DNA of 64,000 bases from positions 16,244,001 to 16,308,000 of the forward strand of contig JBHGNT010000006.1 in assembly GCA_043228905.1 (NCBI GenBank). The letters are read 5' to 3'. The position numbers and the translations under genes were made by a program. Below, piece after piece: positions 1 to 9,848 of this stretch. Every line of letters starts with the position of its first letter. Position 1 is the first letter of the stretch. Source of the DNA: Azolla caroliniana. Its lineage: Eukaryota > Polypodiophyta. The notes beneath the pieces were generated by a model. That model was not told the origin of the DNA. It did no database searches and saw only the letters and a program-made list of their open reading frames with translations.

Positions 1-1872
1 TGTGAGGTGGGACTCTGTCTGTTGGTGTTGGGTGGTGAGACGGATGTACTCGGCAGAGAGTTCGGCGTGTGTTTGCACCGCGCGTTCCTGGTCGTGGTGC
101 CACGTTGTATGGGCTTGTTGGAACTCGTCAACAAGTTGTTGGTGTCGGGTTTGTGCCGCAAGCAGTTCTTGCTTGAGGAGGTCGTGGGAGGCAGCTTGGC
201 ATGCGTTGGTATGGAGGACGCTCCTCACTTCGGCGGCCAAGATCTCCTTTCGTGTAGAGGTCTCGTGTTGGTTGGTGGCAGCTTGTTGGGCTTGTGCATG
301 GACTTGAAGTAGGCAACGATTCACAACAGAAGTCATCTTGAGGAGGTCGGGCACCATGTCAGCTAAGGGTTTGGGGGGGTTGGCGAGGGACGGGTTAGGG
401 TGGGCCGTGACAGCAGTGAGCGGGGTAGAGCAGGGAACAGAAGTCATCTTGAGGAGGTCGGCCACCATGTCGGCTAAGGGTTTGGGGGGGTTGGTAAGGG
501 ACGGGTTAGGGTGGGCGGTGACAGTAGTGATTGGGGTAGAGCAGGGAACGGAGGCCGGGTGGGGTGGTGGTGGGGTTGTCATCTGGGTGAGAGTGATGGT
601 GGGGTGAGGGGTGACAACCGGGCTTGTGGGCGATGGCGGGTTGGGGCTCTCTGGAGGACGGAGGGGGTTTTCGGTGTTGGGGGTGTTGTGACGAGTGAGC
701 TTACGGGGTCGAGGTTGCGGTGTGTTGTCGGTGGTCGTGGGGGGTGATGGCTAGGTTTTTGTGCTAGGGGTGGTAGGTGGGGGTTCTTGGGGCACAGAGG
801 TTGGCGAGGTGGGGAGAGGTGGGGCTGCCGGGTTCTGTAGGTCACGAAAGATTGATTCGGTTGTGCAGCTACAGGTACGAGAGGTCGTGGTTGTGGTCTG
901 ATGTGACACATAGTGGAAAGTAATAGACAAGACCTAGATTTCGGTGGCAGTGAATTTGCTTGTCTGGAATTCCTTGACACGATTTGTGATATCCTCATGG
1001 GTATCGAGGGTAGCTTTAGTCGTCACGTGGGTGATCTGGGGTTGTCTGTGCGTTGGTGGCCATTCCCGTTCGCCTTGGTGTACCTGTCTTAGGAAGTTGT
1101 GTTCGGGGATGCCGAGCCTCTCGGGTTGGCCTGGTATGGTTATCTTGCGGTGTTGTTCCTGGCAGCGTATTAAGGGAGGGGTTGAAGGTCCGATGTTGAA
1201 CATTACGCACAAGTAACGAGTGAGGAACTGTGCGAAATTGACTGCCAATTTGGGCCGTGTTTGCCATTCTCGGACCCGTCGAACAAGCTCATGAGCCCAC
1301 TGGACCGGTTGAGGATCATGTGCCCACTTGAGGAACTCGCAGGTGATGTGGACGGTGGCATCGGTAGATGTGGTGTCGCCGATTTGGGCAATCGCGCTAC
1401 AACGGTCGTGGAGGTGGGGGGGAATTTAGGTGTAACGCCAACCTTCGCGTCCAGAATACTCGGAGTAGGTGGCGGGAATGACACCAGGGGTCTTCGTGGT
1501 GCAGAAGGGGACACCATCCGACAGTAAATGTAGCATGGCGCAAACGTCGGCGACGGTGAACTGGAATTTGACGGAGGGGTAATCCATGAAGGCGTGCATA
1601 TCAACGTGGCTTGTATCGGGGTTGTACCCTGTGAGGAATCGGTTGACCAACTCGGGTAGGACGCCCCATGGGCCAATCCCGAGGAAGAACTTGAGTCCAA
1701 GTCGGGAAAGGGTGTCGAACACGTCGGGTTCGAGGTACTTGAGTTGCGTAGCAGCCATGGGGACCCGGTAAGTACATCGGGTGTTGTTGAACACCGCCAG
1801 AATGACTAAGGAACCGCAACCTGTGTCAGGGTAGTACACGTGGAGGAGTTTGATGAGTTGAGGGGACGTCAT
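1..1872 (-). pseudogene. Broken ORF3-like protein: globular N-terminus, P/T-rich linker, coiled-coil-like C-terminus
   Basis: One minus-strand frame reads as a coherent protein of about 620 residues from a Met at 1872 to the window edge, where it is still open. It is broken by three in-frame stops: TAA at 1426-1428, TAG at 934-936 and TAG at 751-753. The first 300 residues look globular (for example MAATQLKYLEP and VKFQFTVADV). Next comes a Pro/Thr-rich linker (about 920-550) holding an in-frame 111-bp duplication. The end is Gln/Ala/His-rich and helical in character (about 320-1, for example HDLLKQELLAAQ). I do not recognise a family with certainty. Position and architecture resemble ORF3 of G2 at 17.9-20.9 kb, so I infer that it is the extra 3' ORF of the outer G0 element. 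An unrelated repeat-derived gene is the alternative. Confidence 0.5.
326..547 (-). repeat. Two direct copies of a 111-bp unit (37 codons) inside the ORF3-like frame
   Basis: Copy 1 is 326-436 and copy 2 is 437-547, differing at only a few bases. The length is a multiple of three and both copies stay open in the minus-strand ORF3-like frame, encoding a repeated Pro-rich peptide that ends in DLLKMTSV. Confidence 0.85.
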
Positions 1873-1984
1873 CGTTTACAAACTGCGGGAAAAAGATTAG
1901 TATAGTGAAATTGGGTGAACTAATCCCTATTGATGGGGTGGAGGGATGAGGGTTTGAAAGGGTAGCGGGTAGGGCATCTACTCG

Positions 1985-2578
1985 GACCGGTGGGGGGTTC
2001 GAGGAGTTAGGCCCCTCGAATCGGTGTGGGGTTCGAGGAGTTAGACTCCTCAAATAGGTGGGGGGTTCGGGGAGGCTAAGGGGGGGGTTCGAAGGTTTAG
2101 GTTCCCCGAACCGATGGGGGGTTAGAGGAGTTAAGCTCCTAGAACCAGGGTTAGGGGGTTCGAGGAGTAACCGGGGAGGGGTTCGAGGAGTTAAACTCCT
2201 CGAACCAGGGTTAGGGGGTTCGAGGAGTTAGGTTCCTCGAACCGATGGGGGGTGCGAGGAGTACCTCCTTGAACCGGCGAGGGGTTCGAGGAGTTAGACT
2301 CCTCAAACCAGGGGTAGGGGTTCGAGGAGTTAGGCTCCTCGAACCAGCGATGGTTCGAGGAGTTAGAATCCTCGAACCAGGGTTAGGGGGTTCGAGGAGG
2401 CTAAGGGGGGGTTCGGAGGGTTAGGCTCCTCGAACTGATGGGGGGTTCGAGGAGGACTTCCTTGAACCGGGGCGGGGGTGTGAGGAGTTAGACTCCTTGA
2501 ACTAGCGAGGGGTTAGAGGGCTCCTCGAACTAGGGTTAGGGGGTTCGAGGAGTTAGACTCCTCGAACCGCCACGGGGG
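1985..2578. repeat. Tandem array of short hairpin-forming repeats
   Basis: About 15 diverged units of roughly 35-45 bp share a core near GGTTCGAGGAGTTAG followed by ACTCCTCGAACC. Each core is an imperfect palindrome: an arm of about 12 bases, a loop of 3-5 bases, then the complementary arm. Some units have lost one arm (for example near 2180 and 2260). The spacers are G-rich (GGGTTAGGGGG, CGATGGGGGG). There is no coding potential. It lies just 5' of the ORF3-like frame on the minus strand. Confidence 0.85.
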
Positions 2579-2579
2579 G

Positions 2580-3330
2580 AACTAAAAAATGATGAGGCTG
2601 CGTGGCCCGTTAATGGCCAGCGACGTGAGGAGGGGAGGAAACGACGTGGCCACCATGGGGGGACAAAGTGCATGGCGTTGGGGTGGACTGACGCAGGCGA
2701 GAAGATGAACGGAGGAACGAAAGGCATCAGGAAGGAGACACGGAAGAGAAAAGGCAAAGAGGAGGAGGCCTACCCGAGGAGTAGGTAGTCCAAATGTGCA
2801 GAAGGCCTTGGCGGTGGCAGGAGCAGGCGACGCGCGGGGTAGGAGCGTGAGCGCCGAGGGTGGGAGTGCGCCGAAAACAGAGATAGTCATGAGGGGGAGG
2901 AGCAAGGAAGGGTTGTGAGGAGAAAGAAGAAAAGACACTATAGAAAACAGAGAGGGTCGTGAGAGGGAGGAGGAAAGAGGAAGGGTTGTGAGGGGGAGGG
3001 TGGAAACAAGAAAAAAGAAAAGCAACCGGAGCTAAAAAAAGAGAGAGAAGGGGGGGGGGGGGAGGAAAAAGGGCGGGTTGTGAGGGGGAGGGGGAAAAAA
3101 GAAAAAAGAAAAGCAACCGGAGCTAAGTAGAAAGAGGGAGAGAGAGGGGGAGAGGAAAAAGGAACGAACCGAGACAACATGGGAACAAACAAGGAAAACG
3201 TGAAGCCAAAAAAAAAAAGTGACGCGAGGCAGTGAGAGAGGAAAAACAATCGAAGGAAGGGAATAGAACGCAGACAATGGCTAAAACAACCGAGCCGACC
3301 CCAAAAAAACAACGGGCAAAACGAAGGTTA
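2580..3330. repeat. Purine-rich low-complexity tract with ~90-bp partial repeats
   Basis: The plus strand is strongly purine-biased (GA, GGA and AAAG runs, with a G12 run near 3050). Blocks beginning GGTTGTGAGGG recur near 2913, 2985 and 3076. The last two carry the same downstream AAAAGCAACCGGAGCTAA, giving a repeat of about 90 bp. Long open frames here are a by-product of the low complexity. Confidence 0.7.
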
Positions 3331-4032
3331 GAACACCCGAGGTGACTATGTGGCATAGTACGAGCTGAACCCAAAATAACTCGACCGCCATAAATAATGA
3401 AAAATAATCCTTCATGGTACCCCTAGAATTAAAGGGTAACTCGACGAGACGTATACGCACCGGAGGGGGTTATGGTTTACCAGAGGTCGAGAGGGGAGGC
3501 GGGTCGAGTAATTGATGGTCGGGATGGTATAAGAGAGGGGGTGGTTTAAAAACTGCGAGGTGGCTAAGGTTTGTATGCGGACGGTAGGGTTGAACGGGGG
3601 TCCACAAGGGGTGTCGTGCGGGTTTGGGGAAATTAAGAGCTTTTGGCAAGACTTGAAGGGGTGAATGTGGGGGATGTGTTGCTCGAGTGTCGTCCGAGGA
3701 TCCAGGCCCGTGACGTGTTTGTCGAAGGGATGGGGAGGGTTTTGTGAAGCACTTTTATGGGGCGTTCGACCTCTTAGTTGTTTAGGCTTGTCGATTTCTA
3801 TGACCTTAACCTGGGTGGGATATTTGACCGATGTGTGCGATTTTCAGGTGTCCCATGTAGGCGTGGTATGATCGTGAGTGGGGAGCCGGCTTCGTTTGGG
3901 GACCCAAAAGCTAATGGCGCCTTTGTGCCAACCTTGTGTGGTTGTGAGTGTTTTTCTGACTCACCAAATGGCCTGTTCTCCACAATGTGGTCCTTCAGCG
4001 AAAACCGCATGGATGTTCACACATTTACGTGG
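3331..4032. other. Gap with no supportable gene
   Basis: Mixed-composition sequence between the purine-rich tract and the end of the G0 pol frame. Short open frames exist on both strands but none has recognisable content. I found no LTR end here matching the G0 5' LTR at 48.0-48.5 kb, so the 3' LTR of G0 is either lost or lies left of the window. Confidence 0.5.
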
Positions 4033-4680
4033 TTAGGGTGTTTTTGTTCTGATGTTAGCATTGCGCTGGTCATGGATGGCCGGTGGGTGTTGGTGTTCTG
4101 TTTGGTTGGGCGACTCCGCACCTTGGGGTTCATCGAGGTCAGTGGGGCGTGATTCGAGTGTTGTTGCAATGAGGTTCTTGAACCTCACCCCATTTCCCAT
4201 TTGGAAGGAGACGATGTTCTTGCTGGGCGATAGGAGACATTCGCTTATGTGACACCAATCTAGGCCAAGGAGGCATTGTGTGTACATCACTTCGGGTGGG
4301 AGTACTCAAACTCAGATTGAGTGGTCGTTGTATTCTGTCTTGATGTTACACACGAAGGTTCCAAGGCAGCATGATGTGGAACCATCAAAGCCACGGAAAT
4401 TGTCGTTGCACACTCCGAGGTTTGGGCAACCTAGACGTCCCCATGTTTTGAAGGAGAAAAGGGTTAGTGATGCTCCTGTGTTGATTACCGCCATCAAAGG
4501 TATGTTGTCGGTGAAGCATTGTAGTTGTATTGCCCCTTCATTAGAGTTGACCGCCTTAGCCATGGCTGCCGGATGGGTGTCCCCTTGTCGCTTCAATTTC
4601 GCTTGCGCATTGCGAAGGTCAGTTTCGAGCCGGGCCATTCGGCCTTCGGATGCCTTATGTTTGGCTTCTACTTCTCATTG
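4033..4680 (-). pseudogene. Second retropepsin-like domain fused downstream of G0 integrase (inactivated)
   Basis: The minus-strand frame that encodes the integrase C-terminus of G0 continues through a charged, heptad-like linker (MARLETDLRNAQAKLKRQ) into a retropepsin-like domain. That domain has an active-site-like motif VINTGASLTL, a hydrophobic core, and a C-terminal LLGLDW motif matching the usual hydrophobic-hydrophobic-G-x-D/P pattern. The catalytic Asp is Asn. Two TGA codons near 4303-4311 sit where CGA (Arg) is plausible, and another TGA is at 4675-4677. A separate protease lies in the normal place (43.9-44.7 kb), so the element has two. Fusion to a fragment of another element is the alternative. 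The shared frame is seen; the function is inferred. Confidence 0.65.
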
Positions 4681-5782
4681 CCGAGCCGCGAGTAGAGCCT
4701 CGAGGGTGAGGGGTCCGTAGTAATGTTTGAGCTTGCTCCCATTGATGAATCCGGGGATATCGAGGCCTTCGAGCGTGCGTACATGACATGCTCTTGTCTT
4801 GGTAATCTATGAGACCACATGACATTGTGGGCCCTCACCACGGAATTTAAGCTTCTTCTTGTGTCGTTGAGAGGCGAATTTGAGGGCCATGTCCCCTTCA
4901 GCGAGATCTTTGTTCCTTACTTTGTTGTCGTGCCATACCTTTCTATTAGCTTTCTCTGCCAAGAGTGCTTGGAATGCGAGAAGGCAAGTTTCAGTCAGCC
5001 GTTCTAGGTTCTCTAGGCGTGACGGGAGGGGGTCCCCGTCCCATCATTCTTGTACGGCTATCCTAAGGTTGGAGACTAGGAACTCGATGGGTAATACCGC
5101 TTCTTGTCCATACACTAGTTTGAATGGTGTGTGGCGAGTTGCGACTTTGTAGGAAGTACGGAAAGCCCATACTGCCACTTGGAGTTTGGTGCTCCAATCA
5201 GACCGCGAGGCAACGATTATCTTTGTGAGCATTGCACATAACACCTTATTCGTGCTTTCCGCTTGCCCATTGCACCGAGGGTAATAAGGAGAACTCTTGC
5301 AGTGTGTCACCATAAATTCGCCTAGTAGATGTGCTATCACTTCGTTGAGGAAATGGAAGCCTTGATCGCTAATGATTTCAAGCGGACATCCAAACCTTGC
5401 TATGGCATTATCATATAGGAATTTGGTGGTGCTACGCGCGTCGGCATTAATGCAAGCTTTAGCTTCTACCCACTTGGTAGCGTAGTCAGTGGCGGTTATT
5501 ATGTATCAATTGAGGTTGGAGGTTGGGCTGATTGGGCCGATAAAGACGATACCCCATTTCTGGAATAGTTGCCATGCAACCACCGGGTTTAACGTATTGA
5601 AATATGCTTTTAGCAGGTGTTTGAAACGTTGGCACTCGTCACAACGGCGTACATAATCGTATGTGTCTTTGAAGAGTGTTGGCCACCATAGGCCGGATTG
5701 GAGGATCTTGCGCGCGGTGACCTCGTGATTGAAATGACCATTTCCACTTCCGCAATGAGCTTGTTAGAGGGTGGCGACGATG
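4681..5782 (-). pseudogene. pol: G0 integrase (Ty3/gypsy), degraded
   Basis: The frame shows the zinc-binding region (H-H then CDEC near 5630), the catalytic core (a GPI block with its Asp changed: IVFIGPI; ISDQGFHF carrying Asp; and YYPRCNGQAEST carrying Glu) and a C-terminal domain with PGFINGSKLKHYYGP. It inserts retrotransposon cDNA into the genome. In-frame stops include TGA near 5509 (Arg expected), TGA 5044-5046 and TAG 4807-4809. It joins RNase H upstream and continues in frame into the extra retropepsin downstream. Similarity to the integrase of G2 (21.1-22.3 kb) supports an Athila/Tat-type call. Confidence 0.8.
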
Positions 5783-6979
5783 TCATGGTCTTACACACCT
5801 CTGAAGTAGATCATCGTTACCACGTTGGTACAAGTTGCCTCTAAGCATCGTGAAGGGGCCACATTTCTTTAACAAGACACGCGCATGTGCCCAGGTTAGT
5901 TGTTTTAGGAAGGACGCTCCTTCAGTTAAGATGCGAACATTGTCTGATGCCCATGCTGGTACAATGTCAGTCGTGAATAATGTTGCATCTGGCGCATCAT
6001 CGTCGACTCTAGTGGCTTCTTCTCCATTTGGTATTCGGGAGAAATGATCGGCGAGTACATGGTCTTTTCCTTTTCTCACCACTACCTTGAAGTCGAACTC
6101 GAGTAACGTTACGATCCATCGTGAGATGCTTCCGGTGGTGTGGGTTTTGTTTACCAAGTAGAGGAGGGCCTGATGATCTACAAAAAATGAGAATCGTGAT
6201 GCCAAGAGGTAGTGGCGGAATTTTTTTACGCTGTAAACCATGGCTAAAGCTTCTCGTTCCGTCGTGGAGTAATTTCGTTCCACGGTGTTCAGTTGACGAC
6301 TAGCAAAGGTGACCTGTAGGTCGAGTGCCCCTTCATCGGGTTGAGCTAGCACTGCACCAATTGTGAAGGGGGAAGGGTCGGTGTGAATGTGGAATTCTTT
6401 AGTCCAATCTGGGGGTCGGAGGATGGGGGCCTTAGTTAGGCACTCTTTCAAGAGCTTGAACGAGTGTGTGCACTCTTCTATCCAACTATATTGCTTTAGT
6501 AGGGCATAGAGTGGTCTGGCCTTGTCTTCGAACATCTTAATGAAGTGTCTATAGTAACCTGCGTATCCAATGAACCCTTGCAGTTGTTTCTCATTCGTGG
6601 GATGTGGCATTTCTAGGATGAGTTTTACCTATGCCTCATCGGTCGAGATCCCATGTCGGGACACAGATCCCATGTCGGGACACAACATGCCCTAATATTA
6701 ATCCATGCTTGACCTAGAACTGACACTTGAGTGGGTTGAGGGAGAGTTGATAGGCCCTGGATCTTTCGAACGTTGAGCGGAGTAGCGCTAGGTGGTCATA
6801 CCATTTCGAATGGCAACATAAGTCGTGGACGTAGGACTCCACCCCTTGTCGTAACCTTGCTGTGAAGATATGGTCCGCCGCTCTTTGGTAGGTGCTTAGG
6901 GCACTCGTGAGTCCGAAAGGCATCTGCTTATACGCGAACGTACCAAATTCGGTGGCGAAGGCCGTCTTGTGTTGATCCT
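5783..6979 (-). pseudogene. pol: G0 reverse transcriptase (second half) and RNase H
   Basis: From 6979 downward the frame resumes the RT interrupted by Copia A. It shows QHKTAFATEFGTFAYKQMPF, then SYVHDLCCHS where Y-x-D-D is expected, so a catalytic Asp is replaced by His. It continues through the thumb (KQLQGFIGYAGYYRHF) to RNase H (FHIHTDPSPFTIG, RNYSTTEREALAMVYSVKKF, FFVDHQALLYLV). A 19-bp tandem duplication (6647-6684) and at least one stop near 6630 break the frame between thumb and palm. The other RT half is at 43116-43741. The copy cannot be active. Confidence 0.85.
6647..6684. repeat. 19-bp direct duplication inside G0 RT
   Basis: The unit GATCCCATGTCGGGACACA occurs at 6647-6665 and again immediately at 6666-6684. 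It interrupts the RT reading frame. Confidence 0.9.
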
Positions 6980-7317
6980 TGTTGAGATACAAGCTCAACA
7001 TTGGCCGGATCGGATGTGCAAGCCGAGAACCGGATCGGTTGGGACCGATCGGTTAGGCCTGACTGGTGCATAAACCGGGTGCATAAACTGTTATGCAAAC
7101 TAGTACGCAATGAGAGGCCGTAGCGGTGCGTAAACCGCGAGGCCGTTGTAAAGATATTCCGCGTAGGAATATATTTTGGGAGTTAGTGTAGAGCTCACTT
7201 ATGAGCATTGAAGTACGTGTTAGTACTTTTGTCAATCAGTATGGACTTGTATAAAAGTGTTGATTGAGCACATCCTATGTACAGACTGTGTATTATTTTT
7301 GAATTGAGTTTTGTGTG

Positions 7318-7368
<51 letters not shown>

Positions 7369-7453
7369 GCGTACTGTGTATATTCAAGCTCTCCATTAAA
7401 CCTGCGTTTTTGTGTTCGGTTTTCTATTGCTTCCGCACTCTATTTTGTTTACA
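6980..7453 (+). repeat. Copia A 5' LTR
   Basis: Begins TGTTGAGATACAAG and ends TTGTTTACA, directly followed by the PBS. It contains a TATA box at 7250-7257 (TATAAAAG) and, about 65 bp downstream, a long (CT)n tract at about 7318-7367 that would lie in the transcribed leader. Confidence 0.93.
7250..7257 (+). promoter_or_regulatory. TATA box of Copia A 5' LTR
   Basis: TATAAAAG sits about 200 bp upstream of the LTR end, as expected for the U3/R boundary. The 3' LTR has TATGAAAG in the same place, a likely decay product. Confidence 0.7.
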
Positions 7454-7465
7454 TGGTATCAGAGC
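7454..7465 (+). other. Copia A primer-binding site (initiator Met tRNA)
   Basis: TGGTATCAGAGC abuts the 5' LTR with no spacer. This is the standard plant copia PBS, complementary to the 3' end of initiator Met tRNA. Confidence 0.92.
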
Positions 7466-7587
7466 GCGATGTACCAAGACACGTAGTTGTTTCTGTTTAG
7501 TTTCTCTGTTGGAAGCGAGCTAGCCATGCCTCTATCCATTTTGTTTTTCCTATTCATTACGAAGGTTAGGTTTTCATCTTTGAGATC
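7466..7587 (-). pseudogene. gag: Inverted fragment of Copia A leader and gag start
   Basis: Although the element runs on the plus strand, the gag start here is on the minus strand: MDRGMASSLPTEKL followed by NNYVSW reads from 7542 to about 7478, preceded on the minus strand by leader sequence starting GAGGATCTCAAAG. Plus-strand gag resumes at about 7588 (IEENHVGAST). The segment right after the PBS is therefore inverted, and the middle of gag (about 170 codons compared with element F) is missing. The start sequence matches the gag starts of Copia C and C2 (MDRGM...). Confidence 0.8.
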
Positions 7588-8491
7588 CTCATAGAGGAGA
7601 ACCACGTAGGTGCGTCGACGAGCACGCATGCCAACAACAAGATGCTGTACATAGAGGAAGATAGGCCCCGTGTTCGCGGCGGACGAGGCGAGTCGGTGCG
7701 CAATGGAAGAGGCCGACGGAATCATGGAAGAAGGCACCGGAGTGATGTGGATAGCAATTCCGGACCCTTTGGAAACAAGGGGAGTCGAGGCGACGAGAAC
7801 CGACAAGGAAAATCCACCACGGAATGCTCGTATTGTAGCAAGGAAGGCCACAAGGAGAGTGAGTGCTCGAAGAAGCACGCCGATTCGGAGAGGACCGGAT
7901 CCGGATCAGGTTTTGGACAAACTGACAAGGGTAATTGGCAGTGATCGCACTACACCGAAGGATCCGAAAAAGTCGGAAAGGGGGCAGCCTTCATGACGAG
8001 ACACGAAGTGAACTCGATGAACAAGACCACCTAGAAATCAGACGATGTGTGGTACGTGGACTCTGGCGCATCAAACCACATGACCGTGCCACAAGGAGTG
8101 GTTCTCATTCCTTGAGAAACTGATGCAATCAAGAGTAGTCACAATAGGAGACGACACTCCGCATCCGATCGAGAATGTCGGTGAAGTTCCCTTGAACCAT
8201 GTCAGGCAAAAAGGGAAACTCATGAACGTGTTACACGTCCCGACAATCACAAAGAATCTGGATTCGGTCGGGCAGATCGTCGACCAGGGGATGGAAGTCC
8301 GGTTCACACATCTTGGGTGCTTCATCGAGGAGGAAGGCCAAGTTATTGCGCAAGGGCGCAGAGACAGGAGGATGTTTATCCTCGACTTTAGTGACAGTCG
8401 CACCGCAATGTTCGCGAAAGGACAACAAGTCGAGTTGGATATCAACTTATGGCACAAGCGGATAGGCCACGTCAACTATCAATGGCTTTAG
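7588..8491 (+). pseudogene. gag-pol: Copia A gag C-terminus, zinc knuckle, protease and integrase start
   Basis: The frame runs from a gag linker (MLYIEEDRPRVRGGRGESVR) to a zinc knuckle CSYCSKEGHKESEC (CX2CX4HX4C, nucleic-acid binding), then to the copia protease with WYVDSGASNHMT, and on to DLWHKRIGHVNY at the start of integrase. Breaks are TGA 7942-7944 (Arg in sister copy F), TAG near 8032, a +1 shift after the SNHMT motif near 8083, and TAG 8489-8491 (Gln in F). Element F at 61.2-64.0 kb is the best intact comparison. Confidence 0.85.
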
Positions 8492-9848
8492 AACCTGCAA
8501 TCGAAATAGGTAGTGTTTGGATTGCCCAAATTTTGTAGCCGGAAGGCAAAAATTTGGGAAGCTTGCCAGGTAGGGAAGCAACACCGACTTCCTTTCCCTA
8601 ACGAGCGTAACCGGAGCCAGAACAAGCTTGACTTGATACATTCCGATGTATGGGGGCTGGCACAGGATGTTAGTCTTGGCGGGAGTCGATATTTCGTCTC
8701 CTTCATCGACGACTATACGCGGCACACGTGGATCTACCTCATTGAGAAGAAGAGTGAAGTCTTCAACTGTTTCTGGGACCTCAAGAGTTTCGCCGAAAGG
8801 GAAACAGGAAGAAACATCAAGTGCCTGCGGTCGGATGGCGGAAAAGAGTACTTTTCCGGTCAATTCAACGGGTATCTACAATAGATGGGAATTCGGCGTG
8901 AATTCAGTTGCAGATATATGCCGGAGCAAAACGGCGTGGTTGAAAGGAAAAATCGATCGGTTGTGGAAGCGGAACAGGCAATGCTATAAGAAAAGAGCTT
9001 GCCCAAGTTCAATTGGGCCGAGGTAGTACAAACTGCGGTATACATCCAGAATCAGATCGGAGACAAAGTGTCAGCGCATGAGCTGTATTTCGGAAGGAAG
9101 CCGAATCTACGACACTTGAAAGTTTTTGGTAGCATTGCGTATGTGCATGTGCCGAAGGAGAAACGAAGGAAGTTGGATGCGAAAGCTGAGAAGTGTATCT
9201 TAGTCGGCTATTCGGACAGGCAGAAGGGTTATAAGTGCTATTACCCCCGAACTAAACAAGCTCGCGTGAGCCGCAACGTTGTGTTTGACGAGTCCGCATC
9301 CTGGTACTTGCCTCTGACTCCGGACCTCAACTCCAATCCGAGTTTTGATGATGAGGTCAGTGAGGTTGAAGTGCCTCCATATGAGGGTGAAATCGAGACC
9401 CTCGAAGAGAGCCCAATCTCATTTCGGTTAATTGGACCGAATGGACGACTGAGTTGGTTTGACTAGTCCGAAGAAGAGCCGACGAGTAGTGGAGACTCGG
9501 TTGTGCATTCCCCGCGCGGGAAGCCGAGGAGACGGCTTACGCGCAAGGAAAAAGGGAAGAAGAAGGTGTCAGATTACGACATGGATAGGAACGAGTCGGA
9601 TCGACGCGAGTCTGACTCCGAGGGAAGCGATGACAGGTCTTCGAGAGCGAAGTCCGCATCGGCCAAGAAATCCTCAACATCGGTTAATGAGCAATGAGTA
9701 CAATGAGTACATGGCGCATCACTATGCATACATGACTTGTGTAGCGGAAGTGCGTGAGCTGGAGAGCTACGCAGAAGTGGTGAAGGACGCGAGTTGGCGT
9801 GCTGCAATGGAGGAAGAGATGCGTGCATTGGCGGAAAATGAAACCTAG
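8492..9848 (+). pseudogene. pol: Copia A integrase, degraded
   Basis: It contains the end of the HHCC zinc site (CxxC in IWEACQVGKQH), catalytic Asp in LIHSDVWG, catalytic Asp in SFIDDYTRHTW, and Glu near QNGVVERKN. The core is followed by the copia GKxP-type region and an acidic linker (DRRESDSEGSDD). In-frame damage: TAG 8507 and 8882 at Gln codons, a frameshift near 8895, TAA near 8987, TAG 9464 (Gln), a deletion near 9690, and TAG 9846-9848 where sister copies have Trp. Confidence 0.85.

Noticed and set aside
1985-2578. GGTTCGA cores as Pol III B boxes or a cluster of tRNA genes
   Set aside because: The core continues GGAGT rather than NNCC, there is no A box or cloverleaf, and the arms pair with each other instead.
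2536-3374. Overlapping Phe/Ser/Pro-rich ORFs on the minus strand
   Set aside because: They follow from the purine-rich low-complexity tract, with no domains and several frames open at once.
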